Below, in pieces: positions 27,232 to 36,400 of a stretch of DNA of 64,000 bases. Position numbers and translations under genes: made by a program. The notes beneath the pieces are model-generated. The model saw only the letters and a list, made by a program, of their open reading frames with translations, searched no databases and had not been told where the DNA came from. Positions within the stretch are counted from its first letter, which is position 1. Every line of letters begins with the position of its first letter. This stretch comes from Streptomyces alanosinicus (GTDB taxonomy: Bacteria; Actinomycetota; Actinomycetes; Streptomycetales; Streptomycetaceae): positions 248,001-312,000 of the forward strand of contig NZ_BMVG01000004.1 of assembly GCF_014650595.1 (NCBI RefSeq). The letters are read 5' to 3'.

Positions 27232-27922
27232 ATGACGATCCATGCGCGCGCCCTCCTCTTCGACAACGACGGCACCCTCGTCTCCTCCCTCGACTCCGTC
27301 GAGCGCTGCTGGACGCGCTGGGCGCGGGAGTACGGCATCACCGCACAGGAGTTCCGGCGCGTGCCACTGCACGGGCGGCCCGCGGCCGAGATAGTCGCCG
27401 ACCTGCTGCCCGCCCGCCTCGTGCCGGAGGCGGTCGCGCGGGTCGAACAGCTGGAGCTGGAGGACGTACCCGACGGGGGCGTGCGGCTGCTGCCCGGGAC
27501 ACGGGAGCTCCTCGACGCGCTGCCCTCCCCCCAACTCCTCGGCTTCGCTCGGAGCCGGGGGGACCCCCATCCGCTGGGCCGTCGTCACCTCCGCCACCCG
27601 GCGGCTGGCCGAGGCCCGCCTGGACGCCGTCGGCATCCTGCCCAAGACGCTGATCGCCGCCGATGACATCACCCGCGGCAAGCCCGACCCCGAGCCCTAC
27701 CTCCTCGCCGCCCGGCAGCTCGGCGTCGACCCCGCCCGCTGTGTGGTCTTCGAGGACGCCCCGGCCGGACTCCAGGCGGGCCGCGCGGCCGGAATGACCA
27801 CCGTGGCGTTGGCCACAACCCACCGCCCGGACGAACTGGACGCCGACCTCGTGGTCAAGGACCTGTCGGCCTTGTCCGCACTGGTCACCGACTCCGGTGT
27901 GGAGATCTCCGTCCGCCGCTGA
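27232..27922 (+). pseudogene. HAD-family sugar-phosphatase-like gene, interrupted by an inserted element
   Basis: The first frame (27232 on) has HAD motif I LFDNDGTLVSS and a cap region, then LLPGTRELLDALP. After the insertion at about 27526-27569 the homology continues one frame over with WAVVTSATRRL (motif II), RGKPDPEPYLLAA (motif III Lys) and VVFEDAPAGLQAGRAAG (motif IV), ending at TGA 27920-27922. All four motifs are kept, so the intact ancestor was a beta-phosphoglucomutase/phosphatase-like HAD enzyme. As read, the product is a frameshifted 144-residue chimera. A taggg-t -10-like box at 27219-27224 suggests near-leaderless transcription. Sequencing error cannot be excluded. Confidence 0.8.
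27526..27569. mobile_element. Short palindromic insertion in the HAD gene
   Basis: tcccccc at 27526-27532 and gggggga at 27557-27563 form outer arms, ctcc (27535-27538) and ggag (27551-27554) inner arms, around ggcttcgctc; accccca follows. The roughly 43-44-bp length gives the observed frame change. Similar ccccc...cttcgctc...ggggggaccccca elements occur widely in Streptomyces by recall. MITE-like mobility is inferred. Confidence 0.65.
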
Positions 27923-28004
27923 CGCCCGGCCCCGACTGTCCGCCGCTGTCCACTATCCGGACAGCGGCGACCGGCCCGGACCATGGTTCTGCTTTACTGA
28001 TCGC

Positions 28005-28103
28005 ATGACCACGACGAGCTGCCGCACCCTTGCGACCGAGGCGACCATGACGCCCGGTGCTCGTTGTATGTGTCGCCTGATGTGCCGAATGTGCGCCTTC
28101 TAG
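28005..28103 (+). CDS. Cys/Met-rich leader peptide upstream of metN
   Basis: A 32-residue ORF ends GARCMCRLMCRMCAF, with four Cys and three Met in the last 13 residues. A shorter start at 28047 has gagg five bases before it; the ATG at 28005 has tttact (27993-27998) at -10 distance and could be leaderless. Hairpin-forming sequence follows the stop (ctcgc 28126-28130 with gcgag 28139-28143). Stalling at Cys or Met codons when sulfur amino acids are scarce could alter termination before the methionine transporter genes. This is attenuation by analogy with actinobacterial Cys leader peptides. Confidence 0.6.
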   Translation: MTTTSCRTLATEATMTPGARCMCRLMCRMCAF

Positions 28104-28263
28104 AGGGCCCTCGCATCAGCTGAGCCTCGCGCCCCGAAGCGAGAGCCGTGGCATGTCCGTGCGCCGTAGGCCGTACGAGACGCAACCCCACTCCCCATGC
28201 CTGAACCTGCACCCGTGCCCGGGCACACCCACGCCCGCGCACTCGACAGTGACGGAAACCCAC

Positions 28264-29307
28264 GTGATCACCACCTCGGGCCTCACCAAGGTCTACCGCT
28301 CCCGCGGCCGTGAGGTCACCGCCCTCGACGGCGTCGATCTTCACGTCCGCGAAGGCGAGGTCTACGGCGTCATCGGCCAGTCCGGCGCCGGCAAGTCCTC
28401 CCTCATCCGCTGCGTCAACCTGCTGGAGCGCCCCACCTCCGGCACCGTGACCGTCGCCGGCCAGGACCTCACCGCCCTCGCCGGGCGCGGCCCGCGCGCC
28501 GGCCGGGAGCTGCGCCGGGCGCGCAGCCGCATCGGCATGGTCTTCCAGCACTTCAACCTGCTGTCCTCGCGCACCGTGCGGGACAACATCGAGCTGCCGC
28601 TGGAGATCCTCGGCACCCCGGCGAAGGAACGGTCCCGCAAGGCCCTGGAGCTGCTCGACCTGGTCGGCCTCGCCGACAAGGCCGGTGCCTACCCCGCCCA
28701 GCTCTCCGGCGGCCAGAAGCAGCGCGTCGGCATCGCCCGCGCCCTCGCCGGCGACCCGAAGGTGCTGCTCTCCGACGAGGCCACCAGCGCCCTCGACCCC
28801 GAGACCACCCGCTCCATCCTCCAGCTGCTGCGCGACCTGAACCGGCAGCTGGGCCTCACCGTCCTGCTCATCACCCACGAGATGGACGTCGTGAAGTCGA
28901 TCTGCGACTCCGCCGCCCTCATGGACAAGGGCCGGATCGTGGAGTCCGGCACGGTCAGCGAACTGCTCGCCACGCCCGGCTCCGAGCTGGCCGCCGCGCT
29001 GTTCCCGGTGAGCGGCGAGCGCACCGGCGAGGACCGGACCGTCCTCGACGTCACCTTCCACGGCGAGGCCGCCACCCAGCCGGTCGTCTCCCAGCTCGCG
29101 CGCACCTACAACATCGACATCTCGATCCTCGGCGCCGCCATCGACACCGTCGGCGGCCTGCAGATCGGCCGTATGCGCATCGAACTGCCCGGCCGCTACG
29201 AGGACAACGTGGTGCCGATCGGATTCCTGCGCGAACAGGGCCTGCAGATCGATGTCGTCGGTGCCGATGCCCAGGCGCCCGTGCTGGTGAAGGATGGTGC
29301 CAAGTGA
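28264..29307 (+). CDS. metN: Methionine ABC transporter ATP-binding protein MetN
   Basis: The 347-residue ATPase has Walker A GQSGAGKSS, Q-loop GMVFQHFNLLSSRTV, signature LSGGQKQRVGIARAL and Walker B VLLSDEATSALD. A C-terminal NIL/ACT-like domain (residues about 265-345, with TYNIDISILGAAIDTVGGLQIG) senses methionine and inhibits transport in the family. GTG 28264 is preferred; an in-frame GTG at 28249 is possible. The stop overlaps metI by 4 bp. Confidence 0.93.
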   Translation: MITTSGLTKVYRSRGREVTALDGVDLHVREGEVYGVIGQSGAGKSSLIRCVNLLERPTSGTVTVAGQDLTALAGRGPRAGRELRRARSRIGMVFQHFNLLSSRTVRDNIELPLEILGTPAKERSRKALELLDLVGLADKAGAYPAQLSGGQKQRVGIARALAGDPKVLLSDEATSALDPETTRSILQLLRDLNRQLGLTVLLITHEMDVVKSICDSAALMDKGRIVESGTVSELLATPGSELAAALFPVSGERTGEDRTVLDVTFHGEAATQPVVSQLARTYNIDISILGAAIDTVGGLQIGRMRIELPGRYEDNVVPIGFLREQGLQIDVVGADAQAPVLVKDGAK

Positions 29308-30047
29308 CCTGGTCCGAGATACAGCCGGTGCTCACCCAGGCGTGTTGGGACACGCTCTACATGGTCGGCTGGTCCACACTGATCGCCGTCGTCGCAGGTC
29401 TTCCGCTCGGTATCCTCCTCGTCCTCACGGACAAGGGCGGACTGCTGCAGAACGTCGTCGTGAACAAGGTCATCGGGCAGGTCGTGAACATCGCGCGCTC
29501 GATGCCGTTCATCATCCTCATGGTCGCGCTGATGACCTTCACCCGCTGGATCACCGGCACCACCATCGGCCGCGAGGCCGCCATCGTGCCGCTCGCGATC
29601 GGCGCCATCCCGTTCTTCGCCCGGCTCGTGGAGATGTCCGTCCGGGAAGTGGACGGCGGGCTCGTCGAGGCCGTCCAGTCCATGGGGGGCAGCACCTGGA
29701 AGGTCGTCCGCAGCGTGCTGGTGCCCGAGGCCCTGCCGTCGCTGATCTCCGGCGCCACCACCACGGTCATCGCCCTCATCGGCTACTCCGCCATGGCGGG
29801 CACGGTCGGTGCCGGAGGGCTCGGCGACGTCGCCGTCCGCTACGGCTACCAGCGCTTCGAGACCGGCGTGATGTGGATCACCGTGGCCATCCTGGCCGTC
29901 GTCATCTCCCTGCTGCAGATCGTCGGCGACGTCGTGGCCCGTTCCCTGCACCGCCGCAGCGGCGGGTCCGGCGGCCTGCTCCTGTTCAGGCCGCTGAGGG
30001 GCGTCCTCCCCGGCACGGTCGCCACCGAGGCCGTCAAGAAGAGCTGA
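29304..30047 (+). CDS. metI: Methionine ABC transporter permease MetI
   Basis: The 247-residue permease has five to six membrane helices and the EAA-type loop EAVQSMGGSTWKVVRSVLVPEALPSLI that docks on MetN. N-terminal residues MTWSEIQPVLTQACWDTLYMV are typical of MetI. The GTG start overlaps the metN stop. It lies between the ATPase and binding-protein genes, completing a D- or L-methionine importer. Confidence 0.93.
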   Translation: MTWSEIQPVLTQACWDTLYMVGWSTLIAVVAGLPLGILLVLTDKGGLLQNVVVNKVIGQVVNIARSMPFIILMVALMTFTRWITGTTIGREAAIVPLAIGAIPFFARLVEMSVREVDGGLVEAVQSMGGSTWKVVRSVLVPEALPSLISGATTTVIALIGYSAMAGTVGAGGLGDVAVRYGYQRFETGVMWITVAILAVVISLLQIVGDVVARSLHRRSGGSGGLLLFRPLRGVLPGTVATEAVKKS

Positions 30048-30118
30048 CGCTCCCGGCCCTAAAACTCCCCGTTCACCCGCACACGGGGTCGCACCACCCT
30101 TAAGGAAAGGCACTTTTC

Positions 30119-30949
30119 GTGCGTAACACCGCCAAGCTCACCACCGCCGTCCTCGCCGCCGGAGCCCTCACCTTCGGGCTCACCGCCTGCGGCTCCGGCA
30201 GCTCCTCCGGCTCCCACGACTACAGCGGCCCGCTGGTCGTCGCCGCGAGCCCGACCCCGCACGCCGAGATCCTCGACTTCGTCAAGAAGAACCTGGCGAA
30301 GAAGGCGGGCCTCGACCTCCAGGTCAAGGAGTTCACCGACTACATCACGCCGAACACGGCGACCGAGGACGGCTCGGTGGGCGCCAACTACTTCCAGAAC
30401 CAGCCGTACCTGGACGACTTCAACAGCAAGCACGGCACCCACATCGTGCCCGTCGTCACGGTGCACCTGGAGCCGCTCGGCCTCTACTCCCACAAGGTCA
30501 AGAAGGCCGACGCCCTGAAGAGCGGTGCGACCGTCGCCGTCCCCAACGACGCCGTCAACGAGGCCCGCGCGCTGAAGCTGCTCGCCGCGGGCGGGCTCAT
30601 CACCCTCAAGGCCGGCGCCGGCAACGAGGCCACCACGCAGGACATCGCCAAGAACCCCAAGCACCTCCAGTTCAAGGAGGTCGAGGCGGCGCAGACCGCG
30701 CGCTCCCTGGACGACGTGGACGCCGCCGTGGTGAACGGCAACTACGCCATCTCCACCGGTCTGAAGCCCGCCAAGGACGCCCTCGTCCTGGAGTCCGCGA
30801 AGAACAACCCGTACGCCAACTTCCTGGCGGTCGAGAAGGGCAACGAGAAGGACCCGCGGGTGAAGAAGCTCGCCAGGCTCCTCACCTCGCCCGAGGTCAA
30901 GAAGTTCATCGAGGACAAGTACCAGGGCTCGGTCATCCCGTCCTTCTGA
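30119..30949 (+). CDS. metQ: Methionine-binding lipoprotein MetQ
   Basis: The 276-residue NlpA-family lipoprotein has a signal peptide with lipobox LTAC (Cys about residue 24). The mature part has VVAASPTPHAEILDFV, VKEFTDYITPNTATEDGSVGANYFQNQPYLDDF and KNPKHLQFKEVEAAQTARSLDDVDAAVVNGNYA, all family hallmarks. The GTG follows aaggaaagg. It delivers methionine to MetNI, and a hairpin at 30977-31011 ends the operon. Confidence 0.94.
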   Translation: MRNTAKLTTAVLAAGALTFGLTACGSGSSSGSHDYSGPLVVAASPTPHAEILDFVKKNLAKKAGLDLQVKEFTDYITPNTATEDGSVGANYFQNQPYLDDFNSKHGTHIVPVVTVHLEPLGLYSHKVKKADALKSGATVAVPNDAVNEARALKLLAAGGLITLKAGAGNEATTQDIAKNPKHLQFKEVEAAQTARSLDDVDAAVVNGNYAISTGLKPAKDALVLESAKNNPYANFLAVEKGNEKDPRVKKLARLLTSPEVKKFIEDKYQGSVIPSF

Positions 30950-30976
30950 CGGGGCGTATACCGCGTATCGCCACGC

Positions 30977-31011
30977 ACAGGGTCCGCTCCCTCACGGGGG
31001 GTGGACCCTGT
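30977..31011 (+). terminator. Terminator after metQ
   Basis: acagggtcc (30977-30985) and ggaccctgt (31003-31011) form a perfect 9-bp stem 28 bp after the metQ stop, with a 17-nt loop. It is the probable end of the metNIQ transcript. Confidence 0.75.
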
Positions 31012-31116
31012 CGTGCGGTTCAGTGGTTTCATGCTGCATGCTGGGCAGTTCAGCGGCCTGCCTCCGGCACGGCCCTGATGGTCTCTCAAGTTTTTCCGAA
31101 GGTTACGGAGCGGCGC

Positions 31117-31755
31117 ATGACTAGCACCTTCCCCAACATCTCCATCAGCACGGAGCGGTTGGGCCTGCGCCCCCTCGACGAGGACGACGTGCCCGCCCTG
31201 GCCGAGATGATGAACGACGAGCAGATCGGCGCCTGGACCCCGGTCCCCCAGCCCTACACCGAGCAACTGGCCCATCGCTGGATCTCCCAGCGCTCCCCGG
31301 CCGAGCGCATAGCGGGCCGCGGCCTCGACCTCGCCGTCACCGAGTTCCTCACCCAGCGGCTGGTCGGCATCGTCCAGCTCACCCACACCGACTGGCATGT
31401 ACGCGCGACCGAGATGTCGTACATCATCGCCCCCTGGGCCCGCGGTGAGGGCTATGCCTCCGAGGCCGCGCTCGCCACCGCCCACTGGCTCTTCGGCGAC
31501 CAGAGGTTCGAACGCGTCGAGCTGCGCACCGCCGCCGACAACACCGCCGCCCAGCAGGTCGCCCAGAAGATCGGCTGCATCAGCGAGGGGGTCCTGCGCA
31601 ACGCCTGCATGGTCCGCCACCGCGCCGACGACGGCAGCTGGACCGATGTGCGCAGCGACTACATCGTGTGGAGCCTGCTCCCGGAGGACCTGGAAGGCGC
31701 CGACGAGCAGCTCGCCGATTCCCCCGGCTTCACGTCGTACGCGGACTGGAACTGA
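31117..31755 (+). CDS. GNAT N-acetyltransferase, RimJ/RimL type
   Basis: The 212-residue protein has ISTERLGLRPLDEDDVPALAEMMND at the N-terminus and the core MSYIIAPWARGEGYASEAALATAHWLF and VELRTAADNTAAQQVAQKIGCISEGVLRN, the pattern of ribosomal-protein-alanine or aminoglycoside-type acetyltransferases. ATG 31117 follows ggag; the upstream in-frame ATG at 31078 lacks a ribosome site. Its substrate is unknown. It lies between metNIQ and the cobalamin genes. Confidence 0.88.
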   Translation: MTSTFPNISISTERLGLRPLDEDDVPALAEMMNDEQIGAWTPVPQPYTEQLAHRWISQRSPAERIAGRGLDLAVTEFLTQRLVGIVQLTHTDWHVRATEMSYIIAPWARGEGYASEAALATAHWLFGDQRFERVELRTAADNTAAQQVAQKIGCISEGVLRNACMVRHRADDGSWTDVRSDYIVWSLLPEDLEGADEQLADSPGFTSYADWN

Positions 31756-31842
31756 GCCGCTGAGCCTCACCGGGTACGCTCAGGGAGCCCGGCACCGGGC
31801 CCGTACCCCTGACGAGCTGCGAAGACCTGGAGAGAGACGACG

Positions 31843-33084
31843 ATGGCCGACCGCGTCACGGTGATCGGCTGGGACGGCTCGCCGCTGACCGCCGCGGCAC
31901 GCGCCGCCCTCGGCGCCGCCACGCTCGTCGCCGGTGCGGCCCACCATCTGGCGCTGCCCGAGATCCCGCCCGCCGCCGAACGCATCCGCCTCGGCAGCAT
32001 CACGCTCGCCGCCCGCCGGATCGCCGCCCACCGCGGCACCGCGGTCGTGCTCGCCGACGGCGACCCCGGCTTCTTCGGCGTCGTACGCACCCTGCGCGCA
32101 CCGGAGTTCGGCCTGGAGGTCGAGGTCGTGCCCGCCGTCTCCTCGGTCGCCGCCGCCTTCGCCCGCGCCGGCATGCCCTGGGACGACGCCCAGGTGGTCG
32201 TCGCCCACCCGCGCACCCTGCGCCGGGCCGTGAACGTCTGCCGCGCCCACACCAAGGTCGCCGTCCTCACCTCACCCGGCGCCGGACCCGCCGAACTCGG
32301 ACTCCTGCTGGAGGGCGTCCACCGCACCTTCGTCATCTGCGAGGCACTGGGCACCGAACGCGAACAGGTCACCGTCGTCACCTCCGACAAGGCCCCCGAC
32401 CACACCTGGCGCGACCCCAATGTCGTCATCGTCATCGGCGGCCCCGCCGGCCGGGCCGGCGCGGCGGACAGCGCCGACTGGATCGCCGGCCGCGACCCCG
32501 GCGCCGGACCGCGCGGCTGGGTACAGCCCGACGCGTCCTACCGCTCCTACGGCGACGAGACCGGCGGCCGGCTCGGCGAGGGCGAGACGGAACTGCTGCG
32601 CGCCGCGCAACTCGCCCGCCTCGGCCCCCGGGTCGGCGACCTCGTCTGGGACATCGGCAGCGGCTCCGGCGCCTTCGCCGCCGAGGCGGCCCGCGCCGGC
32701 GCGGCCGTCATCGCCGTCGACCGGGACCCGGGGGCCTGCGCCCGCGCCGAGGCGGTCGCCCGCCGGTTCGGCGTCCAGCTCCATGTGATCCAGGGCACCG
32801 CCCCGCACGTCCTGGAGAACCTGCCCGAACCGGATGTCGTCCGGGTCGGCGGCGGGGGAGCGGCCGTGGTCTCGGCGGTCGCCGACCGACGCCCGCAGCG
32901 CATCGTCGCGCACGCGGCGACCCGGGACGCGGCCGAACTCATCGGGCGCGACCTGAGCGAGCACGGATACCGGGTCGAGTGCGCGCTGCTGCAGTCCGTC
33001 GAACTCGACACCCGCGCCTGGACCGAGACCGAACGGAGCGTCGCGTTCCTGCTCAGCGGCGTGCTCCCCGACCGCGCCCCGTGA
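31843..33084 (+). CDS. cobL: Precorrin-6Y C5,15-methyltransferase (decarboxylating), CobL / CbiE-CbiT fusion
   Basis: The 413-residue enzyme methylates C5 and C15 and decarboxylates precorrin-6Y in cobalamin synthesis. The N-terminal CbiE half starts VTVIGWDGSPL and has VVLADGDPGFFGVVRTL and VVPAVSSVAAAFARAGMPWDDA. The C-terminal CbiT half begins near residue 230 with an SAM-binding LVWDIGSGSGAFAAEAAR and PDVVRVGGGG. The ATG follows ggagagagacgacg. It is the first of three tetrapyrrole genes here (with bluB-cobT and cysG). Confidence 0.93.
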   Translation: MADRVTVIGWDGSPLTAAARAALGAATLVAGAAHHLALPEIPPAAERIRLGSITLAARRIAAHRGTAVVLADGDPGFFGVVRTLRAPEFGLEVEVVPAVSSVAAAFARAGMPWDDAQVVVAHPRTLRRAVNVCRAHTKVAVLTSPGAGPAELGLLLEGVHRTFVICEALGTEREQVTVVTSDKAPDHTWRDPNVVIVIGGPAGRAGAADSADWIAGRDPGAGPRGWVQPDASYRSYGDETGGRLGEGETELLRAAQLARLGPRVGDLVWDIGSGSGAFAAEAARAGAAVIAVDRDPGACARAEAVARRFGVQLHVIQGTAPHVLENLPEPDVVRVGGGGAAVVSAVADRRPQRIVAHAATRDAAELIGRDLSEHGYRVECALLQSVELDTRAWTETERSVAFLLSGVLPDRAP

Positions 33085-33222
33085 TCCGGTTGTCGTACTG
33101 CGCGCGGTAGGCTGGCCGATCGTTGTGCCACACCGGGCGGCCCGGAAATTCGTTCGCCAATGTCCGGAAAGCACGCCCGTTTTGGGGTCGGTGTGGTACT
33201 GCGGAACCGGAGGACGCGCAAC

Positions 33223-33360
33223 GTGGCGCAGTCCACAGCGGACTGTCGCGGATCATGCTGTCGCGACGGCGGAACGGCCGGGACAATGCCACTGAATGGC
33301 TTTGTCGCCTTTTCCGGCGGGTCGTTCGTGCCGCTGGGCACGGACGCTCGTTCTTCATGA
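33223..33360 (+). CDS. Possible 45-residue small protein upstream of bluB-cobT
   Basis: A GTG at 33223 follows ggagg at a 9-base spacing and opens a 45-residue frame with three Cys near the start (CRGSCC) and GFVAFSGGSFVPLG later. Third-base GC is lower than in neighbouring genes in the first half. The rest of 33085-33429 shows no other gene. This may be a regulatory leader or spurious. Confidence 0.3.
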   Translation: MAQSTADCRGSCCRDGGTAGTMPLNGFVAFSGGSFVPLGTDARSS

Positions 33361-33429
33361 CGGGCGGTCGGTGCGCCGTTCCGGGTGAGCTGGTCGTAGG
33401 AGCACGAAACCGATGGGCGAGGGGTACGC

Positions 33430-36400
33430 ATGACCGACACCGGCCAGGTCCCGGGCGAGGGGCAGCCGGAGAGCGCAGGCATGGTGGAACAGCCGGGCGC
33501 CCCCGCGCACGGTGCGTACACCTACCTCTCCGAGGCACCCGCCGAGGACGAAGACCTGCTGCTGCCGGGTGCCCAGGGCGCGTGGGGCAACGAGGTGCCA
33601 CCACCCGCTCCGGAACCGGTCGTCGAGGCCGTCCACGAGCCGGGCCCGCACGAGACGGCGGGCCGGGACAGCGGCTCCGTCGACCTCAGCGGCGTCCGAC
33701 TGCCGGACCCGGCCCCGGCGTCCGCCCCGCCGTCCCCCATCCTCTCGGCCCCGCAGGACCAGCAGGCCGCTGCCCCGCAGCCGCCGCGCCGTCCGCTGCA
33801 CCTCGGCCCGCCGATCCCCGACGCCTCCGCCAGTCCGGTCCGTTCCCTCGCCGACCGTGGTCCCGCGGGAGCGCCGGTACGGCAGCCCGGTCCGGCCGCG
33901 CCCGGCCCCGAGTATCTCGACGCGCAGCCGCTGCGCGACATGGCCCCGCAGAGCGCGGCCCCCTGGGGCGCGGCGCCCACCGCCCCGGCGGCCGAGGCCG
34001 GCGCACCGGCGGCGACGGCGGTGGCCCAGGTCGGCGCCCAGGCACCGGCTGCCGAAACGGTTGATCCGGCCGGCGTCCCCGTGGACGTCACCGCCGGGAC
34101 CGAGCCGGCCGGCGCCGCTCAGGCCGCCGTCTCCGGCCCCGCCCACCAGGCGGCCGGGCCGGCTCCGGCCACGGCACAGGTGGTGCACGGACACGACGGG
34201 ATGCAGCCCGCACACGGACACGACGGGGTGTACACGGCTCCCACGGGGCCCTCTTCGGACATTGTTGCCGAGGGCGCCGCGCCGCCCGTCGCGGAGCAGA
34301 TGCCGGCGGGCGTCCCGCAGCCTTCCGCCGAGGGCGGCCAGGGCGTGCCCGCCGGGCAGCCCGCCGAGGGTACGGCCGTGGCGGACGGCGGAGTTGTCGC
34401 CGACGGCGGTGCCGCGGGCGACGGCGCCGTGGACGACGGCGCGCTTGTGGCCGAGCCGGTGATGGTGACGGAGACCGAGCCCGCCCCCGCGCCCGAGACC
34501 GAGACCGAGGCTGGTCAGGCCGCAGAGGGTGCCGTCGTGGTGCCCGAGGCCGTGCCGGTCGCCGCCGAGGAGGCGGACGCGACGGCCGCCGCCCCGGTGC
34601 AGGGGACGGTGGCGAGCCCGGCGGAGCAGGGCGAGACGCAGCAGGACGTTCAGGCGGGCGCCGCCGCCGAGCAGCCCGAGCCCGCCCAGCCGGACGAGGG
34701 CGCAGGCGTGCCGCAGGCACCGGGCGTGCCGCAGGCCGCCGATGCCGGGCAGGCCCCCGTGGCCGCCGAAGGTGCCGTCGCCGACGGAAGCGCGGAGACC
34801 CCTTCCGCATCGGAGACCCTTCCCGCATCGGAGACCCTTCCCGCGCCGGAGATGCCCGACGGCGCCGGGATCGCGCCGGAGGCAGTTCCGGCCGTTCCGG
34901 CCCAGGGCGAGCCCGTCGTCCCCGCGCAGTCCGACCCGAACGCCTCCGTCGCGGCCCCCGTGGAGCCGCAGCCCGGCGTGGTGGACGCGCAGTCGCAGCC
35001 GCAGCCGAGCGCGGTGGCCGGTCAGCCCGGCGCGACCGCCGCCGAACCGGTCGCTGTTCAGCCGGCGCCCGGTGCCGCACCCGCGAAAGCGCCCGACGCC
35101 ACGGCCGTACCGGCCCCCGAGCCGGTGGCCGTGCCGGATTCCGGCATCCCGGCCCCCGTGACCGAAGCGCCGCGGACGGAGGCCCCCGCTGCCGCCCCGG
35201 CCCCGGTCCCGGACGCCGTATCGGCTCCGGCCACCGCGGCGCCCGAGCCGCAGCTCTACCCGGCCCAGGGCCCCCAGATGACCGAACCGGCCGTGCCTGT
35301 CGCTGTGGTCGCGGCTGCCGTACCCGCCGCCGTGGCCGCGGCCGGTACCCCGGAGGCCGGGGTCGTCGGCGCGCCGCAGGCCCCGCACGAGATGGCCGCC
35401 CACGGCGTCGTCCACCAGGCCGTGGCCACGGCCGAGGCGGTTCCCGCGCCCCAGCCCGGCGCTCCCGCCGGCCCGCAGACGCAGCCCGCGCAGGCCACCC
35501 GCACACAGCCCGCGCCGGCCGCGGAGGCCACTCCCGCGCCGGCCGCCGTCGTGGCCGGGCCGGCGCCGTCCGGCGGCGCCGACGATTCAGCCCCGCAGGC
35601 CGAGACGCCCGCGCACCCGCAGCCGTCCGCGCACCCGAGCGCGCCCGGACAGCCGGCCGCCGACGCTCCGGTCGAGCCGGCGCCGTCCGACGCTGCGTCG
35701 CAGGTGCACCCGGAGCCGCACGGGGAGCCGCACCCGGAGCAGCCGCTCGGACAGTTCGTGCCGGTCGAGGGCCAGGTGCCCATCACCCCGCACCTCGCCC
35801 CGACCCCGCCGGAGCCCCTGGTCCCTGCCCCGCAGGACGGGCGGCAGCCGGTGCCCACCGTGCCCGCGCCGCGTGAGGGCGAGCCGGCCACCGCACCCGC
35901 CGCACCCGCCGCACCCGCCGCATCGGGTGCCGAAGGCGCCGAGCACGCCCCCGATGTCGTACAGCAGGCGGAGGATCTGCAGACCAGGGCGGCCGATCAG
36001 GCCGATCAGGAAGAGGAGAGCGCGGCCGCGGTGGCGGACGCCCCGCAGCCCGTCGGCCCCGCCGCGCCCGGCTACGCCGACGCCGAGCGCGAGGCCGTCC
36101 TGAAGGTCATGCGCGAGCGCCGCGACATCCGCAACGGCTTCCGCAGCGACCCCATCCCGCACGAGGTGCTGCTCCGCGTCCTGGAGGCCGCCCACACGGC
36201 GCCCTCCGTGGGCCACTCGCAGCCCTGGGACTTCGTCGTCATCCGCTCCGCCGACACCCGGCGGACGATGCACGAACTGGCGACACGACAGCGCGAGGCC
36301 TACGCCAAGTCGCTGCCCAAGGGCCGGGCCAAGCAGTTCAAGGAACTGAAGATCGAGGCCATCCTCGACACCCCGGTCAACATCGTCGTCACCGCCGACC

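Noticed and set aside
27923..28263. SAM riboswitch before metN
   Set aside because: The conserved SAM-I, SAM-II or SAM-IV core sequences and stems are not seen; a leader peptide explains the region better.
33288..33294. gccactg, part of a cobalamin-riboswitch B12 box, before bluB-cobT
   Set aside because: No other riboswitch segments (conserved ggtgc, ccgcaac-type or agtcagga boxes) can be found in 33085-33429.
33355..35415. 686-codon minus-strand ORF opposite the disordered region
   Set aside because: It is Gly/Arg-rich, without domain or ribosome site, and is a by-product of the GC-rich plus-strand repeats.
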